From the NCBI GenBank assembly GCA_002410325.1, contig DHRK01000007.1, positions 195,544-259,543 on the forward strand: 64,000 bases of DNA, given 5' to 3'. The first letter of the stretch is position 1, and the number at the start of each line of letters is the position of its first letter. A program made the translations under genes and the position numbers. Below the pieces are notes generated by a model. The model worked only from the letters and a program-made list of their open reading frames with translations. It did not search any database and was not told the DNA's origin. Source of the DNA: Syntrophomonas sp. UBA5314 (GTDB lineage: Bacteria; Bacillota; Syntrophomonadia; Syntrophomonadales; Syntrophomonadaceae). This document shows, piece by piece, positions 1 to 8,622 of this stretch.

Positions 1-399
1 TTATGCGAAGTGTTGCGGCGTTATGCACCGGTTCACATCACGACCCAGTTCAACCACTCAAGAGAGTTAAGCCTCGAAGCGCGTAAGGCTCTGGAAAGGC
101 TTCAGGCGGCCGGTGTAGTCTTTGCCAATCAGGCCATCCTTTTACACGGGGTGAATGATAATCCCCTAACCCTGAAACGCCTGCAGAAGATGCTGCAGCA
201 GGCCAGGATGGAACTGGATTTTATCGTACAGCCCCGCAATATAAAGAGCATACAGCATTTCCGAACCAGTGAGGAAGACGGACGGCAGATCATAAACTGC
301 CTCCAGGCATCGGGCCTTTCCTCTCCGACCTATATAAGAGACTGGAATAGGCGCCAGGATCCCAATGTGGCCAACGGGCATCCGGGCATAGACATTTAA
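1..399 (+). CDS. KamA-family radical SAM protein, C-terminal part
   Basis: The reading frame is open from base 1, so the N-terminus with the CxxxCxxC cluster site lies upstream of the window. The visible ~132 residues match the second half of the lysine 2,3-aminomutase (KamA/YodO) barrel: an RRYAPVHITTQFNH segment, then NQAILLHGVNDNP, which is the strand that lines the PLP/SAM pocket in this family. After that come QPRN and HFRTSEEDG, where classic aminomutases have the Y-x-Y-Q and HFRT elements. The C-terminal tail is short and lacks the Zn-binding cysteines of clostridial KamA. It may act on lysine or a related beta-amino acid; the substrate cannot be read from this fragment. A strong intrinsic terminator follows. 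Confidence 0.75.
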   Translation, partial: LCEVLRRYAPVHITTQFNHSRELSLEARKALERLQAAGVVFANQAILLHGVNDNPLTLKRLQKMLQQARMELDFIVQPRNIKSIQHFRTSEEDGRQIINCLQASGLSSPTYIRDWNRRQDPNVANGHPGIDI

Positions 400-458
400 T
401 TGAATTTCAACCCTAAACAAACTTGAAGTCCCACTCTACTTAATCGTATAGATCCTTG

Positions 459-492
459 ACCCGGGAGAACGGTTCTCCCGGGTTTTCCTTTT
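459..492 (+). terminator. Rho-independent terminator after the KamA-type gene
   Basis: The arms ACCCGGGAGAA and TTCTCCCGGGT form an 11-bp GC-rich stem with a 2-3 nt loop and are followed by a T-rich run (TTTTCCTTTTC). It lies 60 bases after the stop codon. The rest of the gap to 688 holds no gene; a TGTCGAA direct repeat at 571-577 and 602-608 is the only other structure I see. Confidence 0.85.
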
Positions 493-688
493 CTCTTTTC
501 CCACCTTATTAAGCTCTCATAAATTTTACGGTAGTTAGTATTATTAAGAAAAAGGTTTTTTTACTTGGCTGTCGAATAATTTATATGTTATTTATATAAA
601 GTGTCGAAGGTCCGGTTATTATGGTAAGACGGTAGGAAGGTTTTTTAGCTCAAAACTAAATCATGTAGTATAGGAGGATGGATGTACA

Positions 689-2242
689 TTGGACATTTTG
701 TTGATTCTTTTACCCATTATTGCTGTGTTAGGTCTTCTGGTTTTTCTCAAATGGCCGGCCGATCTCGCCGGACTCATTGGATGGTTGTTAACCGTCGCCA
801 TCGCCTACCTGTTTTTCCACACTTCCCTGCGCGTAAGTCTTACCTCGACAGTAATGGGGATGGTTCGCTCATTCCCGGTTTCTTTAATGGTTGCAACTTC
901 CCTGCTGCAGATTACCTTTTTAGAATCCACCGGAGCCCTTCAAAGAATCGTTGTATTTGTCAAAACAATCGCCCGGAGCAACCATGCTGTTCAGATCATG
1001 ATTATCAATATGGGCATTGGAACCCTGCTGGTCGCGGTGGGAGCCACCCCGGTCTCAATCCTGCCCCCTATCATGCTGGCCATGGGGTATTCCACATTCG
1101 TTGCGGTTGCACTTCCCGCCCTCGGATTTGACGGCCTGTGCACCTATGCCCTGCTGGGTGCTCCCCTGGTTGCTTTTGCCGACCTTACCGGCACCCCTAT
1201 TTCTTCATCAGCCCTGGTCTTTTCCAAATTCATGCCGGTTATTTCAACCATGATCGGCTTCGGGATGCTTTGGATTGTAGGCGGATGGAAGAAAGTTGTG
1301 GAAGGATTTATTCCCTGCCTGCTGGCCGGCCTCTCAATGGGTTTCACCGCCGTTGCAGTCGCCCACTGGCTGCCCAATGGAGTGGTTTTAACCGGTGTTT
1401 TTGCTGGTCTCGCTACCATTCTGGTTATGATGGGGTTGTTAAAAGTTCAGGGTGGAACCCTTATTGATCGCAGCGCCATAAGTGAATCCGATTTGGCCGT
1501 GGAAAATTCGATGTCATTGTTTAAAGCCCTGGCTCCCTGGCTGATTCTTATTATCTGCTGCTTGATTGTAAATTTTTGGGCACCTGCTTTAACTTTGCTT
1601 TCTAAACAACTGGCCATGCCTTTCAACCTTATTCCCGGCGGCAAGCCTATAGCGACTAGAATGCTTTGGAATGCCTACACATGGGTTATTATAAGCACTC
1701 TATTAGCTGTTCCGTTCATTACTCCTACTAAAAAACAGTGGAAAGAAATTGGATTAAAATGGCTAAAGCGCGCACCCCGCCCGGTCTTTTCCGCCGCCAT
1801 TTTCTTTGCCATCGCTGAAGTACTGGTAAACTCGGGTATGTCAAGCGAGGGCGCCGTATGGAAGATTGCAAATCCGGATTGGAATATGATCTCGGTATTG
1901 GCCACGACTTCAGCCAACTTCTTCAAGGGCCTGTATCCGGTAGTCGCAGCCTATCTCGGATTGATGGGCGGTTTTGTGACCGGTTCGGAGGCTTCTGCAA
2001 TTGCCTTATATGCCAAGTATAACGCTATAACCACCAAGCTTTTGAACTTGAACACCCTGGTCGTGACGGCCGGGATCGCCATTGCCGGAGGCCTGGCCAG
2101 CGTAATATCTCCGGCCAAGCTGCAAAACGCAGCGGCAACCATTGACGCGCTCGGCATTGAATCAAAAGTGATCAAGACCGCCGTTATAATAGCCATCGTC
2201 TTTACGGCTGTGGCAGCAATACTTACTTATATTTGGGCTTAA
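689..2242 (+). CDS. L-lactate permease family transporter
   Basis: A 517-residue, very hydrophobic protein with about 12-14 predicted membrane segments, matching the LctP/LldP lactate permease family in length and composition. Recognisable family stretches are the early SFPVSLMVATSLLQI region, the GATPVSILPPIMLAMGYS loop, the LLGAPLVAFADLTGTP segment and the C-terminal GGLASVISPAKLQNA block. The family moves lactate or glycolate with protons across the cytoplasmic membrane. The chosen start is TTG at 689, eleven bases after an AGGAGG at 672-677; an ATG at 682 is in another frame. It stands alone between two terminators. The substrate is inferred from family only; other short hydroxy acids are possible. 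Confidence 0.85.
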   Translation: MDILLILLPIIAVLGLLVFLKWPADLAGLIGWLLTVAIAYLFFHTSLRVSLTSTVMGMVRSFPVSLMVATSLLQITFLESTGALQRIVVFVKTIARSNHAVQIMIINMGIGTLLVAVGATPVSILPPIMLAMGYSTFVAVALPALGFDGLCTYALLGAPLVAFADLTGTPISSSALVFSKFMPVISTMIGFGMLWIVGGWKKVVEGFIPCLLAGLSMGFTAVAVAHWLPNGVVLTGVFAGLATILVMMGLLKVQGGTLIDRSAISESDLAVENSMSLFKALAPWLILIICCLIVNFWAPALTLLSKQLAMPFNLIPGGKPIATRMLWNAYTWVIISTLLAVPFITPTKKQWKEIGLKWLKRAPRPVFSAAIFFAIAEVLVNSGMSSEGAVWKIANPDWNMISVLATTSANFFKGLYPVVAAYLGLMGGFVTGSEASAIALYAKYNAITTKLLNLNTLVVTAGIAIAGGLASVISPAKLQNAAATIDALGIESKVIKTAVIIAIVFTAVAAILTYIWA

Positions 2243-2274
2243 TAAGATAACCTAACTTTCTTATCTAATTACCA

Positions 2275-2311
2275 AAGCCGGAATTGTTCTAATATTCCGG
2301 CTTATCTTTTT
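2275..2311 (+). terminator. Rho-independent terminator after the permease
   Basis: AAGCCGGAAT and ATTCCGGCTT pair perfectly (10 bp) around a 9-nt loop and run into ATCTTTTTCCC. It ends the permease transcript just before the convergent metallopeptidase-like gene. Confidence 0.8.
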
Positions 2312-2340
2312 CCCATATGTTATGAAACCCTTTTTCATGG

Positions 2341-3051
2341 TTACCAGAGCTGGGCCTGGGAGTGCTCGCGCAGCCACTGGTAACTTTCTTTATAGTTGGG
2401 AAGTATGGAGGCGACCAGATCCCAGAATTCCCTGGAATGATTGAGATAAACCAGGTGGCACATCTCATGTACAATGATGTAGTCAAAAACGGCCGGGGGG
2501 AGCAGTATGATTTTCCAGTTAAAATTGAGATTCCCCAGCGAACTGCAGCTGCCCCAGCGGCTGCGCTGGGCTTTTATAAACACCCGGTTGGGCTTTTTAG
2601 GAATAACCGGTTGATAGAAGCGGATCCGTTCTTCTATGGCTTCCCGGGCCTGCTGGCGGAAGCAGGCTTCTAAAGTCCCCTTTATGGCTTCAGGAGCCGG
2701 ATCGGGAGTTTTTATATGGATGCTCCGGTCCAGGATCTTGACTTTACTGTTCTTCCTGGAGTAATCGACTTCGATACAGAGCAGGTACTTTTCGCCGCGG
2801 TATACTATACGGGCGCCGTTCTTTAATTGCTCCGGGCCGGCTGACCCCGCGCTTTTACAGGCATCCAATTTTTCCGCTATCCAATGCCCCTTTTCCTTTA
2901 CTTTCTCTAAAATGAGCGCCTTTTTAGTGCCAAGAGGCACTATAACGGTCACCCGGTCGGGCGGCTCCACCCTTATGGACATAGTCTTTCTGGGCCGGTA
3001 GATGACTTCAAAGGCAATGATCCGGTTCTGGTACAAAAAAGACAGCTGCAT
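2341..3051 (-). CDS. YgjP/WLM-family (DUF45) zinc metallopeptidase-like protein
   Basis: The protein has the DUF45 (YgjP-like) layout: an N-terminal beta-rich segment with RKTMSIRVEPP, then RSRWGSCSS, then the zinc motif HEMCHLVYLNHS with the usual third ligand region (FW.LV) and the C-terminal YKESYQWLREHS. Family members are SprT/WLM-like metalloproteins; some were reported as pyrophosphatases, so the reaction is uncertain. I chose ATG 3051 (236 aa) and not 3069 because AAGGAG sits inside the first codons of the longer version, six bases before ATG 3051. Convergent with the permease. Confidence 0.8.
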   Translation of the reverse strand: MQLSFLYQNRIIAFEVIYRPRKTMSIRVEPPDRVTVIVPLGTKKALILEKVKEKGHWIAEKLDACKSAGSAGPEQLKNGARIVYRGEKYLLCIEVDYSRKNSKVKILDRSIHIKTPDPAPEAIKGTLEACFRQQAREAIEERIRFYQPVIPKKPNRVFIKAQRSRWGSCSSLGNLNFNWKIILLPPAVFDYIIVHEMCHLVYLNHSREFWDLVASILPNYKESYQWLREHSQAQLW

Positions 3052-3171
3052 ACCATTCTCCTTAAACATGTGAATAAAAGGCTGGGGGCTAAAAGGTTTA
3101 AAACCTCAACGACTTGCTGACGATCACTATAATAATATAAAAGGCCTGATAGCAAAATACCTTACTATAAA

Positions 3172-3345
3172 TCAGGCATTTTGGTTCTGCTTGCTTTTAC
3201 CACAAGGCTCTGGCATATATAGCTTGTTAATCAAGTTGTCCAACGCTTGACTGAGTTTTATTACCCCGGGATCCTGGAAGCCTTTCTCCATGCCTAATTT
3301 AACCAGTTTTGCCCGAACTTTTTCAACTTTCTGGCTTAGCTCCAC
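3172..3345 (-). CDS. Spo0E-family aspartyl-phosphate phosphatase, 57 aa
   Basis: A small gene with a GTG start at 3345 preceded by GGGAGG. It encodes 57 residues with the two-helix Spo0E layout: a first helix with LVKLG, a short turn, then VIKLSQALDNLINKLY. The SQ.LD signature is the one that marks Spo0E/YnzD/YisI proteins, which dephosphorylate Spo0A~P and delay sporulation. It lies directly upstream of the YgjP-like gene on the same strand, about 120 bases away, and could be cotranscribed with it. Together with yyaC further on it supports a spore-forming host. Which response regulator it acts on cannot be told from sequence. Confidence 0.8.
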   Translation of the reverse strand: MELSQKVEKVRAKLVKLGMEKGFQDPGVIKLSQALDNLINKLYMPEPCGKSKQNQNA

Positions 3346-3544
3346 TTGGCCGCCTCCCTTTACCGGTGTTTGTTTATTTATTACTTCGTGAATTTGGCAT
3401 TATTTGTTTATGGTTTTGATAAGGAAGCGTTTTTGCCCGGCTAAAAAAGCCTTTCTGAATAATTCACCAGGATTTATTATTAAAGAAAGCTGCTTTAAGC
3501 TATTACGTCATCAATTAGGAAAGCATAAGAGAGGATGTGGCCTT

Positions 3545-4021
3545 ATGGGTTTATTTTCCAAGAAATCCAATCCCGCACCCGGTAGTTTCCTCCCCAGAAC
3601 TGAGCTGTTGTCCCGTTTGCTGGCGCTTGATGACAGGGGCCCGTTTTCTATAAGCCCGGGGGTTGATACCGACCTGTTGATCACCAATGAAGCAGTCAAT
3701 AAAAGCTGGGCAACCGGGAAGAAAAAGGTAAGCTATCAAGCCCGCCTGCTTTTGGATGAAGCAACGGCAACCGCCTATTTCTGGGAATTGCTCAAAGAGT
3801 CGTCCAGCGGTCTACAGTTTTCTATAGGGGTGGAAAAAACCCGGATCAAAGGGAAAGAGCTTTTCCGGAGCATCTCTGAGAAGGGATATGGGCTGAACGG
3901 CCAACCGGTATACGACTATCAGTTTGATTATGGCAGCCTGCGGGAGGCCTTGAAGCAAATGATTGAACAGTCCGGGTGGAGTTTTAAACTGGTTTTAACC
4001 CAGGGAAAGACCAAGCGCTAA
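3545..4021 (+). CDS. Hypothetical protein, 158 aa
   Basis: I do not recognise this protein. The start at 3545 (MGLFSKK) is preferred to an upstream in-frame TTG at 3404 because the extra 47 residues are low in coding character and an AGAGAGGA precedes 3545 at a fair distance. The N-terminus is basic and proline-rich, the middle has an alternating acidic/basic pattern with no membrane segment, and the C-terminus ends in a KTKR tail. It sits alone between the Spo0E gene and the glycosyltransferase. No cysteine pairs or nucleotide motifs are seen. Probably a soluble cytoplasmic protein. Confidence 0.55.
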   Translation: MGLFSKKSNPAPGSFLPRTELLSRLLALDDRGPFSISPGVDTDLLITNEAVNKSWATGKKKVSYQARLLLDEATATAYFWELLKESSSGLQFSIGVEKTRIKGKELFRSISEKGYGLNGQPVYDYQFDYGSLREALKQMIEQSGWSFKLVLTQGKTKR

Positions 4022-4212
4022 AAAGGTTTATTGATGTAATGCATAAAGTCGGGTCTTGTTTAATGAAGAGCGCCATATAGTTGATATATTTGGAATGCAG
4101 GTTAAGAAGAATAAACTCTTTATTTAATCCAATTTTAATAAAATTAGTGTTATTTTAGTGTTATTATAATAAAAAGAATTCTGCCAAAATTTATGAAAGG
4201 TTGGTATTACCA

Positions 4213-5391
4213 ATGCGCATACTTATTGGGTCAGAATCTTTTTATCCTAATGTTTCCGGCGTGGCCGTAACCGCCCGGAACCTGGCCTCCTATCTGGCCG
4301 GCCGGGGTCATCAGGTTGCGGTTCTAGCCCCTGCGATCCGGCCAGCTGATGGCCACGAAATATACCCCGAGGGGTTTGGCGTCTATCGCTTTTCCTCCAT
4401 TCGCAATCCCTTCCGCAAAGGCTTTCGGCTAACCATGCATCCCTACAAAAAGATCCTCGGCATTGTCCGCTCCTGGAGGCCCGATGTAATTCACTTGCAG
4501 GATCCGACTTCCATATGTTCCTGCCTGGCCAAGGCCGCCCGCCAGTGCGGAGTCCCGGTTGTGATAAGCCACCATTTTACACTTGATTTCATCATGAGTT
4601 ATTTAAAGCTCCTCAAACCAATTCACAATTATTCCAATGCCCAATTCACCAGATACCTGAAAGACTTTTACAACCGCTGCCAGTATGTGGTGTGCCCCAG
4701 TGAACTGGTTAAAGAGTGGCTCGTAACGGTGGGCGTAACGACACCGGTAACGGTGGTATCCAACGGGGTTAACCTGGAGAGGTTTTACTCCTATCAATCC
4801 CCGGATGCTACCCGCGCCAGTCTGGGGCTTCCCAATCTGCCGCTCGTTCTCTATGTGGGCAGAATTGACCGGGAAAAACGCCTGGATACTCTTTTGAAAG
4901 CTGCTCCCCTGATCTTGAGCAAACGTCCGGCCCATTTCGTATTGTGCGGCGGCGGCAGCCTTTTGGAGCGAATGAAGAAACAAGCCGCCCGGAGCAGCCT
5001 CGCCGGTCATGTGACTTTTTGCGGCCAATTTGAGCATCAGGATGAAACACTGCCCCGCATATACCAGCTGGCCAACTGTTTCGTAATGCCCTCCTGCTGT
5101 GAAACCCAAAGCATAGTAACCCTGGAGGCCATGGCCGCTGGTCTTCCCGTAGTCGCGGCGGCTGCGGGAGCGCTTCCCGAACTGGTCGCTGATGGAGAAA
5201 ACGGCTATTTGTCCAGGCCCGGCGATGCTCGGGATCTGGCCCACAAGGTAGGCCTGATCCTGGATAACCCGGCTCTGGCGGAGCAAATGGGTGTACTCGG
5301 TATGGAAAAGGTGCTAAAACATGATATAAATTTGAACATGCAGCAGATAGAGCATATATATGAAGGCTTGGTAATGTATGCCATCGCCTAG
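4213..5391 (+). CDS. GT4-family glycosyltransferase
   Basis: A 392-residue GT-B-fold retaining glycosyltransferase. The N-terminus has the acceptor-side pattern MRILIGSESFYPNVSGVA; the second half has VLYVGRIDREKRLD, then the family-4 donor-site block EAMAAGLPVVAA followed by GALPE and the GENGYL element. These match enzymes that move hexoses from UDP- or GDP-sugars to lipids such as diacylglycerol or phosphatidylinositol. The stop overlaps the start of a PIG-L deacetylase gene by 14 bases, so the two are translationally coupled and probably act on the same glycan. Start ATG 4213 is chosen over TTG 4201. The direct repeat TTAGTGTTATT upstream (about 4145-4165) lies in the promoter region. Confidence 0.85.
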   Translation: MRILIGSESFYPNVSGVAVTARNLASYLAGRGHQVAVLAPAIRPADGHEIYPEGFGVYRFSSIRNPFRKGFRLTMHPYKKILGIVRSWRPDVIHLQDPTSICSCLAKAARQCGVPVVISHHFTLDFIMSYLKLLKPIHNYSNAQFTRYLKDFYNRCQYVVCPSELVKEWLVTVGVTTPVTVVSNGVNLERFYSYQSPDATRASLGLPNLPLVLYVGRIDREKRLDTLLKAAPLILSKRPAHFVLCGGGSLLERMKKQAARSSLAGHVTFCGQFEHQDETLPRIYQLANCFVMPSCCETQSIVTLEAMAAGLPVVAAAAGALPELVADGENGYLSRPGDARDLAHKVGLILDNPALAEQMGVLGMEKVLKHDINLNMQQIEHIYEGLVMYAIA

Positions 5392-6169
5392 CGTATGGCT
5401 GTTCATCCCGGCCATAGCGCTTCCGATTCTGTTTATCGCGCTGTTGTTTGTCTGGAAAACCACGCCCCGGAAGGAATTCCGCCGCTTGCCTCCGGCAGCG
5501 CTAGCCGCCGGGGAGCATAAAGTCCTGGTGCTTATACCCCATCCCGATGACGAGAGCCTGGCGGTCGGTGGGTATATCTATATATGCCGTCAAACCGGGG
5601 CTTCGGTGCGCCTGATTCTGGTGAGTGACGGCAACTGCCGGGGCCTGCGCGACCTGCGCTACCAGGAATTCAGGGTCGCCAGCCGGGAGTTAGGGATTTC
5701 GGAAGCCGATTTGAAGTTTTGGGGATACCCGGATGGATCGTTACGTCTTTATCAAGAAGCCCTGGTGGAGCAATTGGAACAAGAGCTAGAGCAATATCGG
5801 CCCGACCTCTTAATTTACCCCCATCCTGAAGACAAACACCCCGATCACTCCGTCCTGGGAAGGTGTGTTGAGCGCTCTTTAAAGCAAGCCCATTGGTTGG
5901 GGGCTCAGGCCTATGCATATCTCATTCACTATAACTTTTTCCAACTGACGGCTCTTTTCTCGAGTCATCTATTCCCTCCGCGTTCTATGCCCGGCAACCA
6001 TGAAGATTGGCATAAGATCGCCCTCTCCCCGGAAGCCTTGGGGGCCAAACGCTCCGCTCTCCTTAAATACCGCAGCCAACGGCGCAATCTTTTTCTATTT
6101 CCTTTGTTCAGGGTTTCACTGCGGGACAATGAGTTGCTCTGCCGGTGCCGGATAGCATCTCATTCTTGA
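5378..6169 (+). CDS. Membrane-anchored PIG-L/LmbE-family deacetylase
   Basis: 263 residues. One N-terminal membrane helix (about residues 7-27) is followed by the PIG-L domain with the zinc motif PHPDDE at about 53-58 and the second histidine in HPEDKHPDHS near residue 150. Family members remove the acetyl group from N-acetylglucosamine attached to a lipid or small thiol carrier. BshB in bacillithiol synthesis has no membrane anchor, so the anchor here points to a lipid-linked sugar. It overlaps the upstream glycosyltransferase gene and ends convergently against the dedA-like gene with a 10-base overlap. Inference: the pair makes a GlcN-type glycolipid. Exact substrate unknown. Confidence 0.8.
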   Translation: MPSPSVWLFIPAIALPILFIALLFVWKTTPRKEFRRLPPAALAAGEHKVLVLIPHPDDESLAVGGYIYICRQTGASVRLILVSDGNCRGLRDLRYQEFRVASRELGISEADLKFWGYPDGSLRLYQEALVEQLEQELEQYRPDLLIYPHPEDKHPDHSVLGRCVERSLKQAHWLGAQAYAYLIHYNFFQLTALFSSHLFPPRSMPGNHEDWHKIALSPEALGAKRSALLKYRSQRRNLFLFPLFRVSLRDNELLCRCRIASHS

Positions 6170-6738
6170 TCGAGTTCCTCCTGGTGTCTCTTCTGAATGA
6201 AGTGATGAATGACGAAAATCGCACTGAAGGAGACTACCAAAAGAACCCCCGAAACAATTTTGAAAACGGTTCCGAACTGATACCACCAGTTTAACAGGTA
6301 CTGGGTGAAAATCAGCACGACTATATTGAATAGAAGCGAACCGAGCAGGGTCCAGCATACGAAAGAGCCAAAATCAATGCGAGCAAAACCCGCCACCATT
6401 GACGACCAGGGACGTACATACCCGATAAAGCGGGTGGCAAAGATGGTGATCTTGCCGTGATCGGTATACCATTTATGAATAGTCTGGCTCGCTTTCATGA
6501 ACCCGGGCCGCTTTTGCAGGCGCTTGGTCAACCAGCCTTCGCCCCACCAGCCCAATCCAAATGACAATATACTGCCGGTAAGGTGGGCGGCAGTCAGCAC
6601 GATGAGCATAAATACATAGGAATATCCGTCTCTGAGCAGTTTGGCCGCCAGCAGGTAACTGGCTTCAACGGGCAAAGGCACTCCCATGTTTTCGACTACA
6701 ATGCTAATGAATATTATACCGAGTTCAAACAGATGCAG
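6160..6738 (-). CDS. DedA-family membrane protein with probable CTG start
   Basis: From the first ATG (6687) the frame gives 175 residues starting MGVPLPVEASYLL, which lacks the N-terminal helix every DedA protein has. The same frame stays open upstream and supplies FELGIIFISIVVEN before MGVPLP, the standard DedA N-terminus. A GGAGAGGAG at 6747-6755 lies exactly eight bases before CTG 6738, so I set the start there (192 aa). DedA proteins are small transmembrane proteins involved in lipid scrambling and proton-dependent membrane homeostasis. About five membrane segments and the conserved FxGRFIxxxR-like element (FATRFIGYVRPWSS) are visible. Convergent with the PIG-L gene. Confidence 0.8.
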   Translation of the reverse strand: MHLFELGIIFISIVVENMGVPLPVEASYLLAAKLLRDGYSYVFMLIVLTAAHLTGSILSFGLGWWGEGWLTKRLQKRPGFMKASQTIHKWYTDHGKITIFATRFIGYVRPWSSMVAGFARIDFGSFVCWTLLGSLLFNIVVLIFTQYLLNWWYQFGTVFKIVSGVLLVVSFSAIFVIHHFIQKRHQEELDQE

Positions 6739-6854
6739 GAAAAATACTCCTCTCCAACAATGGAGTCTTGACCGGGATTAATCAAATCGGCCGGATCGAC
6801 ACTACAATAAGTATACCGGTTCTTTTATTAAATACGTTAAATATTTGGCAAAAG

Positions 6855-6884
6855 TATAAAAAAAGCGGGCATGCAACCCGCTTT
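6855..6884 (-). terminator. Rho-independent terminator after rubrerythrin
   Basis: On the minus strand AAAGCGGG, a 7-nt loop and CCCGCTTT are followed by a T-run (TTTTTTAT). It lies just downstream of the rubrerythrin stop codon. Confidence 0.8.
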
Positions 6885-6910
6885 AGACTTTTTTTGATTT
6901 TTCTTCCATA

Positions 6911-7504
6911 TTAATAGGTTTCTTTAAAGACCTCAAAGTGATCTATGGGATGATCGCAGGCCGGGCAACGCGGGGGAGCTTCGTTTCCTTCGTGAACGTA
7001 GCCGCAGTTGCCGCACTTCCATTGAACCTTCTCCTCTTTCTTAAAGACCTGGCCGCTTTCTATGTTCTTGGCCAACTTGTTGTACCTGGTTTCATGGGCT
7101 TTCTCGGCCCGGGCTATATTCCTGAACACCACCGCGATCTCAATAAATCCCTCTTCTTCAGCCACCTGGGCAAAAGCCGGGTAGAGTTCTCCCCACTCCT
7201 CGTATTCTCCAGCGGCAGCCGCCTTCAAGTTTTCCAGGGTGTTCCCCTGGGCCACCGGGAAACTGGCGTCGATCTCTATTTTGGCCGGCAATTCACCGTC
7301 GAGCCCTGCTAATAAGAATTTGTAAAAACGTTTGGCGTGTTCTTTTTCGTTGTCAGCGGTTTCGATAAAGATGTTCCGGATCTGCTTGTAGCCTTCTTTG
7401 TCCGCCACCGAAGCCCAGTAGGTGTAGCGGTTGCGGGCCTGCGATTCGCCGGCAAAAGCCTTCATCAGATTTTCAGCAGTTTTGGTTCCTTTCAAACTTT
7501 TCAT
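6911..7504 (-). CDS. rbr: Rubrerythrin
   Basis: A 197-residue two-domain protein. The ferritin-like four-helix domain carries the di-iron ligands in EsqarnRY, EkeHAKRFY and the second-half EYEEW and EkaHetRY motifs. The C-terminal rubredoxin domain has CGNCGYVHEG and CPACDHP, the two CxxC pairs for one iron. Rubrerythrin reduces hydrogen peroxide in the cytoplasm of strict anaerobes, taking electrons from NADH via rubredoxin-type partners. Length and order match the standard family. It stands alone with its own terminator. An inverted repeat in its upstream region may be an operator. Confidence 0.95.
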   Translation of the reverse strand: MKSLKGTKTAENLMKAFAGESQARNRYTYWASVADKEGYKQIRNIFIETADNEKEHAKRFYKFLLAGLDGELPAKIEIDASFPVAQGNTLENLKAAAAGEYEEWGELYPAFAQVAEEEGFIEIAVVFRNIARAEKAHETRYNKLAKNIESGQVFKKEEKVQWKCGNCGYVHEGNEAPPRCPACDHPIDHFEVFKETY

Positions 7505-7533
7505 GGTATTCCTCCCCTCTAATCTTTTGATAT

Positions 7534-7565
7534 AAGATATCCGCTTTGGTCAGATCAGATATCTT
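7534..7565. promoter_or_regulatory. Inverted repeat upstream of rubrerythrin
   Basis: AAGATATC at 7534-7541 and GATATCTT at 7558-7565 form an 8-bp inverted repeat with a 16-bp spacer, 30-60 bases before the rubrerythrin start. It sits next to AT-rich promoter-like sequence. It could be a peroxide- or redox-regulator site, but it does not closely match the PerR box. Confidence 0.3.
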
Positions 7566-7673
7566 TCTATAATATAATAATGTCTTTTGCCTCTATTTCC
7601 AAGTACTCTGTTAATCCTAATTCTGTATATTACTCGTTCGAAGAAAATTTTTACAGGATAAGACGCCGGTTTT

Positions 7674-8372
7674 CTATAAATGTTTATCAAGCAAAACCTG
7701 CAAAGCCTCACGCTTTATCGCCCCTCCATGGGTGGGCAGAAAAGTTGTGCACCCGGTGTCCAGAAGCGCCGCCCAACTGGCAACGAACTGATCCGGCCCA
7801 TCGGCAAAAGCGGGATAATTGTGCCCCAGGACATAGCCCACCAGGGTGTCCCCTACCAGGGCAATCGTGTTGTCTACCACCACGCTGAGCGACCCTTTGG
7901 TATGCCCCGGAGTAGGAAGCGCGTAAACGTTTAAGCCGTATTCGGAAAAGTCATATCGATCATTTATAAGAATGTCGCCCCGGACAGCTCTGAAATGTTG
8001 AAATGGTATATGCACCCGCCGTACCATATTCATTACGGCTTTGTTATAAAATTGCGTGCCCCGGGGCAGCGGACTGATGCCTTTTTTAAGATAGCCCGCT
8101 TCTTCTTCATGCACGACAATAGGGAGCTTGAAATGCTCCTTGATGAGCGCCGCATTGCCAGCGTGATCGAAATGGGTATGGGTTAAAACCAGAGCTTTTA
8201 GCTGTTTTTCAGCGCAAGCCAGTTCAACGCGCTGCAGCAGTTTTTTTCCGGTAAAACCATAGCTGCTGTCCACCATGATGCATCCCGACGGCCCGCTTAC
8301 TAAATATACATTGCAGCCGGGACCGACCAGGCGGTGTACCAGCAGGCCGTTCTCCGTTGTCCATTGACGCAT
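7674..8372 (-). CDS. MBL-fold metallo-hydrolase
   Basis: A 232-residue single-domain metallo-beta-lactamase-fold protein. The metal-binding motif THTHFDHAG is at about residue 85, a further histidine sits in LPTPGHTKGS, the bridging aspartate in VGDTLVG, and the last histidine in FLPTHGG. Members include glyoxalase II-like thioesterases and hydrolases of unknown substrate. The start ATG 8372 has GAGGGAG seven bases before it; an upstream extension to 8420 is unlikely. It is a stand-alone gene, so context gives no substrate. Cytoplasmic, no signal peptide. Confidence 0.85.
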   Translation of the reverse strand: MRQWTTENGLLVHRLVGPGCNVYLVSGPSGCIMVDSSYGFTGKKLLQRVELACAEKQLKALVLTHTHFDHAGNAALIKEHFKLPIVVHEEEAGYLKKGISPLPRGTQFYNKAVMNMVRRVHIPFQHFRAVRGDILINDRYDFSEYGLNVYALPTPGHTKGSLSVVVDNTIALVGDTLVGYVLGHNYPAFADGPDQFVASWAALLDTGCTTFLPTHGGAIKREALQVLLDKHL

Positions 8373-8622
8373 AGAGGCACTCCCTCTTAAACCGCCAACT
8401 GAGAGCAAAAAGCCAGCCATTAGCCGTGTTGCTTATTATCCCATGGCAGCCGTTAAATGCCCAGGCAGGTGGTTGGCGCTTATTTCATATATATTACTAT
8501 ATATATCAACAGCTTGATATAAAAGCTCATGTGACAGGGGGGACGGCTGGTAATAAATGGCCCTTTTGTTTTGTAAACCCACCTTATGTTATTATTAGTG
8601 TAAAAAAAGGCAGGTGCTATGG

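Noticed and set aside
4603..5286. A 227-codon minus-strand frame opposite the glycosyltransferase
   Set aside because: Shadow frame; no family pattern and no ribosome site.
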